From Acephala macrosclerotiorum (taxonomy: Eukaryota; Ascomycota; Leotiomycetes; Helotiales; Mollisiaceae): a DNA stretch of 64,000 nt. Both the position numbers and the translations under genes were made by a program. Each line of letters opens with the position of its first letter. Position 1 is the stretch's first letter. The notes below the pieces were generated by a model. It saw only the letters and a program-made list of their open reading frames with translations. It searched no databases and was not told the DNA's origin. Positions 11,383 through 21,572 of this stretch are shown here, in pieces. Location of the stretch: NCBI GenBank assembly GCA_014904845.1, contig MU119430.1:28039-92038 (forward strand). The letters run 5' to 3'.

Positions 11383-12905
11383 TTACGGTTCTACATTCCC
11401 TCCCATAAAAGCTTCTAGCTTCTTCTCCAGATTATCCATATCAAGCATGAACCAATCCCACAACCCAAGCACCTCGTTAGATTTCCTCGATCTCCAATCC
11501 TTCATACATATAGTCTTTGAATAAAGCTCCGAGCCACCACCACAAGCCTCCCGCTTCTGACATCTATGCCGCGCCCCAAAAGATGCCCCAAAAGATATTT
11601 GTAGTGGAAGAATGGGAAGCAATGCGCCAAGTGGCTGTTGCAAAGGGGGTGAGAGTCCGAAAGCGTAGTCGGTAGTCATGGCTATGGTATTTGCGCAATG
11701 GAATTCTTTGGTTTGAATAGTGAGGAGGTTGAATGCGAGGGCTTGAGGAGTGAAGGCGAAGAATGTTTGAATGAGCCCAAATAGGAAGATTCTGCATGTC
11801 CAGTATCGGTTAATGATCTCTAGGATCCGAAAGAAGTCGAAGTGGAACGACTCCGGCGAAAAAGCTGATAGTTCTCTGGATGTTGGAACTATTTTAGTAA
11901 AGTCTGCCAATACGTAGGAGACCCATGCTTTGAGGTCATCGTTATACAGCGTCTTGGCAAGCTCGATGGCTTCTTGGAGCCGGGTGTCGTTGGTAGGATC
12001 CCTGCATGCAGACTGCACGAGCTTCATGAGTCGCGGTATTTTTGTCAGTGTCCTCATGGTGACTTGGGTTGTGAAGTCGAGGTCCCCAGCTGGAGTATGA
12101 TGTTGGAGGTGGAACGTTGGACCAGTCGGAAGTGTCGAATGATGAGACTTTTCCTTGAAGGACACTTTCCGCTACCTGCGGCCATTGTTCGGTCTTGATG
12201 TTGGCTACTATACGAGTTTTCTCTTATCTCAATGGAGTATGTTGAATAGAAAACTCCTCTGTCCACTTCATATTGAAGTCCTTCAGGCCCTTGGTCCTTG
12301 ATCATGTTCAGTAGCGCACGATCGTGCAAGAGAATGCGTTCGTACGCATGCCTAAATGCATCTATCTAGAAGTCAGCATTGCCAGCAGATAGTATCGGTT
12401 CAATGATCTACTAACCTCGAAAGATGAAAGCATCTTCACGGCAATTATAATGTCCGTCTAGCAACTATAGCCAGCCTTGGAAAAAGATGGTTGAAGGTAC
12501 TTCAGAGCAATCATGTGCTTTACCCGAGCTGTCCTAACATCACTGTAGTTTTTCGTGTCATGTGCTGTGACTCTAGCAGTAAAGCAGGTTGCTGCTGCAT
12601 CCAACGCGGGATCGGAGCATATGTGAGGAGTAATGAGATTTAACCAGGATCCCCACCAAAAAAAAAATGGCTCTGACCGATTGGTATGGTGCAAGCATTG
12701 CTATCAGTTGAGATGCAATCTCGGTTGCCGTGCAGATTGGGTTGTAAAAGATTTCTGGCATTTGGTCCCTGAGATGACGGCTCAGCCTCCTGCACGAAGG
12801 GGTGGCCGCGGGAGCAATAGCATGAGCTTCATCTGCAGGTATGCTAATAAGAGTCTGAAAGGTTCCTGTGCCCGGTTTTGCAGGACAGGATTTTTTCCAC
12901 GGTGA
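11383..12905 (-). pseudogene. Decayed Zn2Cys6-type fungal transcription factor body (no zinc cluster)
   Basis: On the minus strand the C-terminal part (12060-11383) matches the regulatory domain of a common fungal C6 regulator family: KIPRLMKLVQSACRDP, an AIELAKTLYNDDLKAWVSYV block, then IINRYWTCRIFLFGLIQTFF and LTIQTKEFHCANTIAM. The N-terminal half (12900-12460) is recognisable (WLNLITPHICSDPALDAAAT and ARVKHMIALKYLQPSFSKAG) but sits in two frames, with the switch at an A10 run on the plus strand (12658-12667). A TAG stop lies within the AGYSC*TDIIIAVKMLSSFE stretch near 12461. The frame also shifts near 12165. No CX2CX6C zinc cluster is visible upstream. I infer an inactivated regulator. 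The A10 shift alone could be a base-calling error; the in-frame TAG is a base substitution and less easily explained that way. Confidence 0.6.
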
Positions 12906-13804
12906 GAATTAACTAGCGGGCTAAGGTTGCAGAATGACTGGATTCCGAGACTTGAAATGGTGGCTGCTCTCCGACTCGATCACCAATGAATGAGTATTTC
13001 CTAAGTTTATCATACGTGTATGAGCATTGCCATCTATGCTTTGAACAATGGCTACATTGCGGAGTACCCCCATCGCAATGTGTTATCAGCCTTTATAATC
13101 TAGGGGATTGGTCAGGAGGGTCGGACTTTGATCTTTCGTTTTCGACACACGTCGCATTTTCCCTTTTAGGTCATGTTTTGAGTTGGCAGGGGCGGAAATG
13201 GGCAAGCTGCTACCAGGAAGGCAGATAATATCGCGAAGTATTGGCTCTGAGATTTGGCTGCCAAGGGGAAACCTGCAGCTCGCAAAATGATGATTTCCCG
13301 GGTTTCAAATTGAAGTGGTGTGGACGTTGAAGGCGTAACATTGTTCGTCAAACGGTTAGATTATCTGGGGAGGGTACATCATTAAGAGCAGCTCTATTGA
13401 CAGGATAGAGCTGACGTTGGTACAGCACGTGAATTGGCTACTACTCTTGACTCCACCAATCACATCCAGTCTCGCACTTTAACTTCCTAAAGGGGTAATC
13501 CGGATGTCATATATTCAGAAGGATGCCAGTACGAAGGATCCAGAAATAGATGCAAGATACAGACCATCTTTACCTCGACGATATATCTAACTTCGCATTG
13601 ACCTCAATTGAGGTTGGGACATTGTTGCCGGCTCCTATTTTTAAGCGAGCCGGGAAAGGGGGAGGGGTACACCGTATCCGTATACAGCCCGCTACTTTTG
13701 GCCGAAGAGGTACAGTACAGTACATGAAATCTGAGTAGTCACCACTGGGGTGAGACATTTTGAAGAAAAGCTTGTATTTATGAATAATGGACAATGCGAC
13801 TTCG
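12906..13804. other. No supported gene
   Basis: Spacer between the decayed regulator and the 3' end of the oxidoreductase gene. Small open frames on both strands show no motifs. Confidence 0.4.
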
Positions 13805-15567
13805 CTATTCAAAAATCATCTTATCAAAAAGCTCATTCGAAAACCTCTTCTTCATCTCCTCCACCGTCCACCTCTGCTCTGTCCCAATTTCAACGGTAAT
13901 CTCCTTGAACACCTTGATCTGATCCTTATACGCAATCTCCTTCAAGTACTCCCTTGCATCCAAACCCTTAATCTTCAACCCATCCCATTCTTTCGCCATA
14001 TGCGGGCGCACATTCTGTCCATCCGCAATCACTATCCACCTATCTACCACTTTCTGCAAAAAAGCATTCCACTCACCATCCGAAACAGCATCTGGAATTG
14101 TTAGCACACCAATACTCAGGGTCCCGAGTTCATTGCCATGATAAGGCGCTAGAACTAAGTTGCTCTGTCCCAAGAAGCGCATCTCAAGCACGAGTCTCAT
14201 CGGTGATGAAGGGTCATCGGATTCGTTGGCTACTTCATATACGAGGTTAATGACCTCCCACCAGCATTTTTTAGCAATGGAGAGATCTGGCTTTGTTGGG
14301 TCGGTTGGATCAGGGGGCAGTGGAATCTGGAACTCTAGGTTTCTGACACGCATATTTTGGATCCCGCGGCGGTAGTGGAGAGCATTGGGCAGCGCGGTCT
14401 TGATGGTGGGGGTATCGGACTCGCCAAGGGTTGGTGGAAGTTGAGCCATGGTGGCTATAGCTAGGAGCTGTGCTTGCCAGTATCCTGGAAGTGCACCGAA
14501 GAATGGGGAAGAAGTGAACTATGAGATAGGAATTAGCAGACTACTTCGTCAGATCTTGTCCCTGAGGAAGTCAATTTACCACTCCGCCAATCCACCCCTC
14601 GATCCATTGAAGGAAAGTTAGAGCATCATCGGGATACACGACTGAATCTTTGTTATCGTCAACTTTGTTCCAAGTGTGCACCCAGGCTTTCTCTTGGTAT
14701 GGACACCAGAACCATTCGCAGTAGTAATCGTTCAAGACGCGGCCCTCGAAGTCCTTATTGGCGCTGGACAGCTGCGCTTGAGCAGTGGATGATTTGTACC
14801 ATTCCTTGCGCAGAGCGATTGGGATATCGTCCTTGTGCATAGGAGGAACAGCAAGCCCTATATCGACCTTACGAGGCTCCATGACAGCATATGTCATCTT
14901 TTCAAGTGCGACAGTAACATGGGTCAGGACACCCAGCTGCAGTACAATCAGTGTCGCACATAGAAAGCATCTTGAATTGACCCACCAGACCATAATTCCC
15001 AGCAGCGACCGTCAAGAATTTCGCATTGTTTACAGTCTGCAATTGTCCCTTACAGTCCACATACTCAACACTTTGCACATAGTCCGGGATAGCGTTGTGC
15101 TTCAAGCCTGCACCGTGACAAATACCCGACACCATACCACCAGTTGTCACCTCGACAAGAATGGTATTGACTGGCATAGCCCACCCGTTTGCCAGCTGCC
15201 ATCGGCGAAAATCCTCTCCAGTCACGGCGACGCCAAGTCGGACAAGCTTTCCGCCTGAAGCTGACTCGCCAACTATCTCGATGGATCCTAACTCGGACAA
15301 TGCTTGCGTAGAGACATCCTCCTTGGCAATGGTAAGTGGATCCGGTAGAGTGGTCACAGTATTCAAGTTAACAAACGACACGAGGATGCCTTTGCCGTCG
15401 CCGAAGATTGGACCCCATGAATGGCGGTACCCTGAACATCGGATGCGGAAGTTATTTTCGGTTGCATATGAGAGAAGAATTGAGGCGTTCGAAGGGCTGA
15501 AATTAGTGTGCTCCGTCTGAGACAGAGACTCGCCACCAAATATCTCAGCCCACATGCACATGGGCAT
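13805..15567 (-). CDS. FAD-linked oxidoreductase with sugar-1,4-lactone oxidase (ALO-type) C-terminus
   Basis: Minus strand, three exons, ATG at 15567, stop at 13805. Exon 1 carries the FAD-binding type 4 signatures: IRCSGYRHSWGPIFGDGKGI, WAMPVNTILVEVTTGGMVSG with ICHGAGLKHN, and YVQSVEYVDCKGQLQTV. An intron with GTGGGT...GCAG ends joins GNYGL to LGVLTHVTVALEKM. Exon 2 holds RKVDIGLAVPPM and CEWFWCPYQEKAWVHTWN; exon 3 holds ALPGYWQAQLL and a C-terminus with VLEMRFLGQSNLVLAPYHGN. Family members oxidise sugar lactones or related alcohols using FAD; the true substrate is unknown. The start exposes three near ATGs (MPMCMWAEIFGG), and a short upstream exon is possible because related proteins usually begin earlier. 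No lesion was found. Confidence 0.85.
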
Positions 15568-16399
15568 GGCCCTTAGCAACGTGCTTCACTCGCTATGAGC
15601 CCTTCCCCATGGTTTATAGTACCAAGCAAGTAGAACGAATTCTGGATAAAGGTGGGAGTTGTATTAGGTTGCGTATGTCGATGAGGCCAGATCTCGCAAA
15701 TTTTGCTAAGGCGGGGTTGGTTGACGCACGTGATTTACCGCGCTATTCCAGGCTCTTTCGGGCTTCGTTCGCTAACTCGTCAGCCACTCCAGGCTTAAAA
15801 TCACTGAAACTCTTGCGCTTACTCCCCAAAGTTATAGCGCCTCGCCTCTCTTCCTTCATTGCTTTCGCTCGCTCCTGCGATCCCGCCCGTGTATAAATAT
15901 GCAAAGGGCACTGAAAAAGAGACATTGACTTCATTGCATGTAGCTTGATGGTCGTACACCCGGCGCGACACAGATTGGCTGATATTTGACTCTACAAGTT
16001 TCGTTTTTGATATATATCCTCTAACACCAAAACCAGATTCGAGATGTCTTCTGACCACTCAGACATTTGACGATTGGCATTCAAAGCATTTTATCGACGA
16101 GAAATTATCCACCTATGGCCTCGAGTCTAGAAGCATGTCTGTCATGGAAAAAGAAGTATATATAAGAATGTTTCCGAAATATTTCTTTCTAATAACGAAC
16201 ATCCCGAATAGGTCAAACTCCTCCAAACTGCCACTTCACAGATACGAACATCCGCCAGTCCCGAAAACCCTCAAGATTGTGAGTTAGCAAACACGAGTAT
16301 CATCCATACTTCCAAGTCCCGAAGCCCTTATTCCTCGAAGACGAACATCTTCAAACCCTCTTCGAACAGATCTCCTTTCTCAGGTACCAACATCAAAAC
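15568..16399. other. No supported gene
   Basis: Contains the probable promoter of the FAD oxidoreductase gene. An open frame at 15609-15896 (plus) overlaps one on the minus strand and shows nothing recognisable. The rest, up to the 3' end of the next decayed gene, looks non-coding. Confidence 0.4.
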
Positions 16400-17274
16400 T
16401 TAACTAAACCTCCCCACAGCCTCCGCCCCAATCCTCGCAGCCTCATGATTACTCACCAGATCCATCTCAATCCCATCAAAACACATCTTCAAACAAGCAG
16501 CCGCCAAAGCCGTCCTCTCAACTTGCGGAACTCCTTCCGGAAGATTGGGAGGGGCCAACCTAGGATTTCTCGATCGCCGAGTATGTAGCCTGGTCGAACG
16601 CAGCAGACTCCTACTCTTCCCGAGGAGTTTGAGGCGTAGTTGATTAATTCAATTTCTAGCATGCACTGCTACAGTCAATACATGTTCGAAAGGAAGACAG
16701 AGAGGAGCTGGGCAGAAGGATGTGGAGAAGGAGTGAGGAGGAGGAGGAAGACGAACTCTTAGCTTCATCGCCTTAGGATTGGTGAATTTGCTCCACTTGT
16801 TGAAATCTTGATTCATGTCTCGCGAGATAGCTGAACCGCTGATGTAGATGAATCTCAATGGCTTGTCTGTGTTATTTGACTTCGCCAAAGCATCGATGCC
16901 GGCGAGGGTGTAGTCTCAGGTCACTTTTTTAATGATATCCCATGGTGTTGTAAAAGATTTTGTTCGGTTGATTGCGATTGTCCTACTCTATAATCAGTAA
17001 TGTTTCTTACATAGGAAGGGATGAAGAGTGTAAGATTGTTGGGTTGGTACCAGATGCAAGCCTCAGCATCTGAGATCTTCTCGATGTCCGAGTCTGAATA
17101 GTGTTCTCCATCTTCCATCACGATGTCAGTGAGCTTTGATATATTGGTAGAGTCCTTGACAGTGACAGGTCGGCGTCCTATTGTCACGACGGAGGTGATG
17201 TCGGGACATTTGAGAGCTTGACGGAGGACTTCACGACCAACGAAGCCGGTTGCACCGCTAATGACGAGCTTCAT
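16400..17274 (-). pseudogene. NAD(P)-binding atypical SDR (HTATIP2/NmrA-like), inactivated by a nonsense codon
   Basis: ATG at 17274 opens a Rossmann start (MKLVISGATGFVGREVLRQA), with the GATGFVG dinucleotide motif, then SVVTIGRRPVTV and SDAEACIW. After a likely intron the frame reads FTTPWDIIKKVT, then TGA at about 16918-16920, then DYTLAGIDALAKSNNTDKPL and RFIYISGSAISRD in the same frame. A further exon gives the family C-terminus (ALAAACLKMCFDGIEMDLVS), ending at TAA 16400-16402. An Arg (CGA) or other sense codon would be expected at the TGA. The enzyme class reduces or regulates via NAD(P). A 30-base A run lies just upstream. The lesion could be avoided only by an unusual splice. Confidence 0.65.
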
Positions 17275-17315
17275 AGTGGTTCTGAATTGAAAATACAAAA
17301 TATTGAAATAATAAT

Positions 17316-17321
<6 letters not shown>

Positions 17322-17351
<30 letters not shown>
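17322..17351 (+). repeat. Poly-A homopolymer, 30 bases
   Basis: Uninterrupted run of A on the plus strand, 48 bases upstream of the minus-strand ATG of the decayed SDR gene. Confidence 0.9.
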
Positions 17352-17355
<4 letters not shown>

Positions 17356-17837
17356 AAAGGAAGTTAAAACATCGACGAATTTAAGGATACTTCCCCGCAT
17401 TCTGCGGAGATAAGTACAATGTCCAGGCAAGGATACCAGTTTGGGGTGAGATTTAAGTACGTATGGGACCTGGGTGGGATTGGCTGCCTTTACGACAAGA
17501 CGGAACTCACAGAAAGAAAGCAGAGGAATGAAAACTAGTATGCGCACAGCATGTTCCCGAGCTTCTCCAGGAACACTTCAGGGCGTGTTCGCAAAAGTTT
17601 CAGGCTTCGTATCGCTAAACGTCTGGAGCATATCCACTGAGTCCATAGCGCCCTGATAGCGGATGCACCCGCTACTCTGTCGCAATATCCGTCAATCATT
17701 CAGAACTTTGAAAGTCTAATTAGAAGGAATTTGTCGAGCAGGGGTTTTGGACATCACAGCTAAACAAGCAAAGAAGATGATTTACGGAGACGCGAAAATT
17801 TCTTGAGCGAAGGGGCTTCGATACTTCAATAGCCAAA

Positions 17838-17885
17838 GCACTAAAGAACTCAGGACTTTTTCGCCAGCAAAAGTTCTAAAACAAC
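17838..17885 (+). repeat. Dispersed short repeat, copy D (diverged)
   Basis: Reads AGCACTAAAGAACTCAGGAC, then TTTTTCGCCAGCAAAAGTTC. It keeps the GGACTTTTT and CAAAAGTT blocks of copies A-C, with lower similarity. Confidence 0.35.
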
Positions 17886-17983
17886 GAAAGAATACAAACA
17901 TTCTATAACGATGCTCGCGGGTATCTACTGCATCATCTTAGCATCATCCCTCCTATCCCTTTATTCTATTTCTCCAGTAACTC

Positions 17984-20060
17984 TCAATGCGCAAACCTAA
18001 AATCTAGCCTCTTACTCCCCTCATCCGTTGTCGTGGCAAGATACTCCAACCTCTCATCTTCGCTCATACTAGCCCATTTCCAATCCCTCCACCTGTTCCT
18101 CTTCACATAATACATTTTCGTCCCAAGATACAGAAAGATGTTGAGGATTAGGATAGCGAGAAGGATGTGGTTTCCTCGATGGTAGAGGGGAGCATCATCT
18201 TTTTGGTAGATGTTCGCGGCGATTATTCCGGATGTTTGTACGCACATATTGTACAGTGCGGCGGAGACGGTGCGAGAACGAACTGTGTTGGAGTTACGGG
18301 AGTTCCATCCTACTTGGATTGGATGGGCTAGACATGTCCACTTAGCTTCAGTGAGTGTGGAAGAATGGGATGGGAGACGTACCGTTTGGATAGCAGAGCA
18401 AAGCAGTCATGATACCCCATGCTGCCCATTTGTTGATACCGTTGATGTCGACGATGTTGATGAATATGAGGAAAGGAAGCGCCCATATCTGTCCAATCAA
18501 AGCAGTGAAGGTGAGTTCTCCGAAGACCTCGCCTGCATACGTGAGTCCAAGCATGGTGATCACGTGCAAGACTTTGCTTGGGATGACCAGCAAATTCGTT
18601 TTGAAGGTGTCGAAACCGAGTCCTCTCAAAGACAGAGTGAGATAGTTGGATGGCGTCGACATCGGTGTCTGGAAAGTGAGGCCGAGAATGTAGATTGGCC
18701 AAAGGTCGTAATCTTTCATGCTTTGCCAAAGGAGCTTTGGCGTTAAGGGTTCTCGGTTGTGCATCGAGCTCTTGCTTGGGTCTTCGCGAATGATTCGGTT
18801 GACCATGATCTTCTCTTCACGTTCGGAGAACCAGCCTTTCTCTCCTCGGAGCCAGCCTGTGCTGGAAGTTGGACTTGATGGCATGAGGCCGTAAGCGAGG
18901 AGCCCAACGACGAGAGTGATCAATCCCTGTCAGATTGTGAGCTGATTATCCGAATTTGAAGAACAACGAGAAGGCATACCTCAATCAGAAACAGCCACCT
19001 CCAGCCAGCTTGGCCCTCGACACCGCGTAAATGAAGGAGTCCAAAGGCGAGGAAGCCACCCATGACATCCGCCATCGCCGACGCCGTCCAGAAGAAGCCG
19101 AGTCGCAACGAGAGTTCATGATGCTTGTAAAAGTACGACAAGTAGAGGATAATCTAACTCAAAACTTAGTTTTAGTTTAGGGATGATAAGGGGAAAGCTT
19201 GCCTCTGGGATAAAGCCGCCTTGAAGCATGCCTAGCAGCGCTCGACAAAATAGGAAGGAAGTTCGTCCTTTCAAATAGAACTGAGCCGAGCCGACGACTG
19301 ACCAAACGACCATCTGAGTTGGGATCCAGATATCTGGACCAATCCACTTTGCCAACAACTGACTAGGTAACTCTGCGCATAGGAATGCCAACTTGAAAGC
19401 AGTGTTGCCGAGATTATAATCTGGTCATAGTCAGCAGCTGTCACGTGCTTCTAGAGACATTGAGTCCTCACCGTTGGTAGTCATTCCCAAATCCTCTAAG
19501 AAATTGTCTGTCAAGGCTTGAGAAATGTTCGACCTGTCCAGTTCCAAAGCCATAAACATGACTGCAGCAAAGACCATGATTCTTGCATCAATCTTTCGAA
19601 TCAACGCGTGCTCCTCACCCCAAGTCCATCTCTCATCCGGATCGAAACGGTGAATATTTTCCCAGTCATCTCCAGGTCTATAGTCTTCCAGTGTTTCTGG
19701 GTCATCAAAAACAGAAGGTTGCGTAGCAATGGCTCCTGGATCGTATACTGTCTTTGACCTCTGAAACCAGAACCTCTTTTCAGACCCGGGCACACCCAAG
19801 GCTAACGATCTCCCTTTCCCAAGCAGCGTTGACGAGACGTGCTCATCATCTTTATCCACGTCCTCGAACTCTCGTGAGAACCCGTCCTCGACTTCATAAT
19901 CATAATCATCGTCCTTATAGTCGGAGGTTCTCTCATTGTCCGCAGCCCCTGAAGAGCCTTCAGACGCGAGGCGTTGATACCGCGTGGAGTTCCTCGTGAA
20001 ACGCTGCATCGGGATACTGGTCTCTGGAGGGTCATCCTCTCGAGACATATGCCTCCCCAT
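17984..20060 (-). CDS. MFS permease of the anion:cation symporter type (Dal5/allantoate-permease-like)
   Basis: Minus strand, five or more exons. I take ATG 20060 ([13 protein letters not shown]), since the frame further upstream has no ATG. A long acidic cytoplasmic N-terminus (about 120 residues, rich in D/E/S) precedes [20 protein letters not shown] and the helix with [17 protein letters not shown], the RSNI signature of this MFS subfamily. Later exons hold [46 protein letters not shown] loop [20 protein letters not shown] and GWRWLFLIE. The C-terminal half includes [56 protein letters not shown] and a final [10 protein letters not shown]. Relatives import allantoate, pantothenate, nicotinate and similar acids. 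No disruption was seen. Confidence 0.9.
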
Positions 20061-21572
20061 AGAGGGCTGGCAGTATGTATGTAAGGCGGCACTCAAGGTA
20101 TGGAGGATGACGCCTTGTTCGTGTCCGAGGTGTCATCTGCGTTTGAGTTGTCGTGACGTTCAGGCTGTCCAATAGCGACGCGTGGGCCCCTGTGTTTCGC
20201 CCGCATGAGGATTTATTGGCTGACCCCCCCGAAAATAACGTCCAGGACAACTAAAACACCACCACTTTCGAGGGGGTAAGTATGTCAAATGACTGCTGAT
20301 ATATCGTTCCTAGAGGCCTGAAGCCTGTAAATGCATAGATGGCCTCTTCTCTTCTGTGTAACGTGGGGGTTGAGCTGGCGGGTGAGACTATCACGACTTT
20401 TTGGCGCTGGTGGCGTGCTTGTGCAGCAAGGCTGAGCCTGAAACCTTTCAAATCGCTGCGCATAAATAAAAGGCAACGCGATTGCGAGCTAAATAAGAAA
20501 CATGGAAAAGTGTGTTCACATGTTGAGTTTGAGTGAATCATAGCTGGGGTGAATCTGACATATGCAAGTTGGCTTTGGAAGATTCAGGGTAAAGTTGCCT
20601 GAAAGTTTAGTGATGAGTTCCCTAACACGTGCCTGGATACTCGCTGATACTCGCCAAAGCAACCAACGTAATCATCTGCTTTGAATAAGTCTCACACGTT
20701 CTGTAGGGCCCTAAAAGACCCAACAAGTAAAAGAACAAATAGTTTAGGACATTTTTGGTGCCAAAAGATGTAGCTATGGCTCAGGAACTAACCGTAAATC
20801 GCTCTCGCTTAGCACTTCGACTCCTTTTTCTTCTGCCTCAGAATTTAGTTTACGAATGGAGACATATTTAATTCATCTTGCCTCAGAGGACGCTTGACTC
20901 GATTCGCCTATTATTACAGTTTGTAAAAAAGATGAAAATGAGATGGATCTCTTAGGGAATCAAAGTGGATGGCGGGTTAAAATTAGCCCGCACTTGAAAC
21001 TGAAAATGACCCAGTCCGGGAGAGGACTTTTGAATCCGATATGTTCTGATCCCTAAAATGCTTTTAAAGAAAGAGAAAAATTTGCCGTTGATTAGCAAAG
21101 TAAGCATCCAATTTTTGCTGGACTTGCAGTCGGCATAGTTGTGCAAGTTCGCGGTTATGCCCCTGAGTGTTGAGCCTGGCACATGTTCTTTTAAATCATC
21201 GGATTGATGATTTTCTGCCCTTTTAAATTTCCTAGCATTCGAAAGCACTTTGAGAAGTGTGAAATGTATATATTGAAGAATTGGGATGGCGCGATTCGAG
21301 AGCGAACTCACACGTGCATTATGAATGTTTATCAAAGCTTGAACAAATATTGTACGTGGGGCAAGTTCGAGATACTATTGCTTGAGCTCCAATGTACCCA
21401 CATTGACTGAATTACATCGAATTCAATTTTGCTACTGTTAAAAATCTTTGCTCACACTTCAGACCTCTACGTTTAAATCGTGCCTTTGTAATTAATCACT
21501 AAAAGCATTTAACTATCCTTTCATCCAATGGGTAGTGTAGCCCTGGGCTTTCATCCAGACTCATAGAGCAGC
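20061..21572. other. Gene-poor spacer with repeat copy C
   Basis: The first part should hold the permease promoter. No supported gene; open frames such as minus 20952-21335 are AT-rich and motif-free. A copy of the dispersed repeat lies at 20722-20793. Confidence 0.4.
20722..20793 (+). repeat. Dispersed short repeat, copy C
   Basis: Contains AAGTAAAAGAACAAATAGTT, then TAGGACATTTTTGGTGCCAA and a GGCTCAGGAACTAACC end. It shares the AAAGAAC block with copy B and the AATAGTTT block with copy A, linking the copies. Confidence 0.5.

Larger units (their letters stand above)
17275..17983. other. Spacer with poly-A run and repeat copy D
   Basis: No gene is supported. It holds a 30-base A tract (17322-17351) and a diverged copy of the dispersed repeat (17838-17885). 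Confidence 0.4.

Noticed and set aside
17322..17351. Poly-A run as the tail of a retrotransposed copy
   Set aside because: The adjacent gene is on the minus strand with its start, not its end, next to the run, and it still has introns; no target duplication was found.
18210..18746. 178-codon plus-strand frame
   Set aside because: It lies fully inside the permease gene on the opposite strand, with no motif of its own; it is a shadow of that gene's codon pattern.
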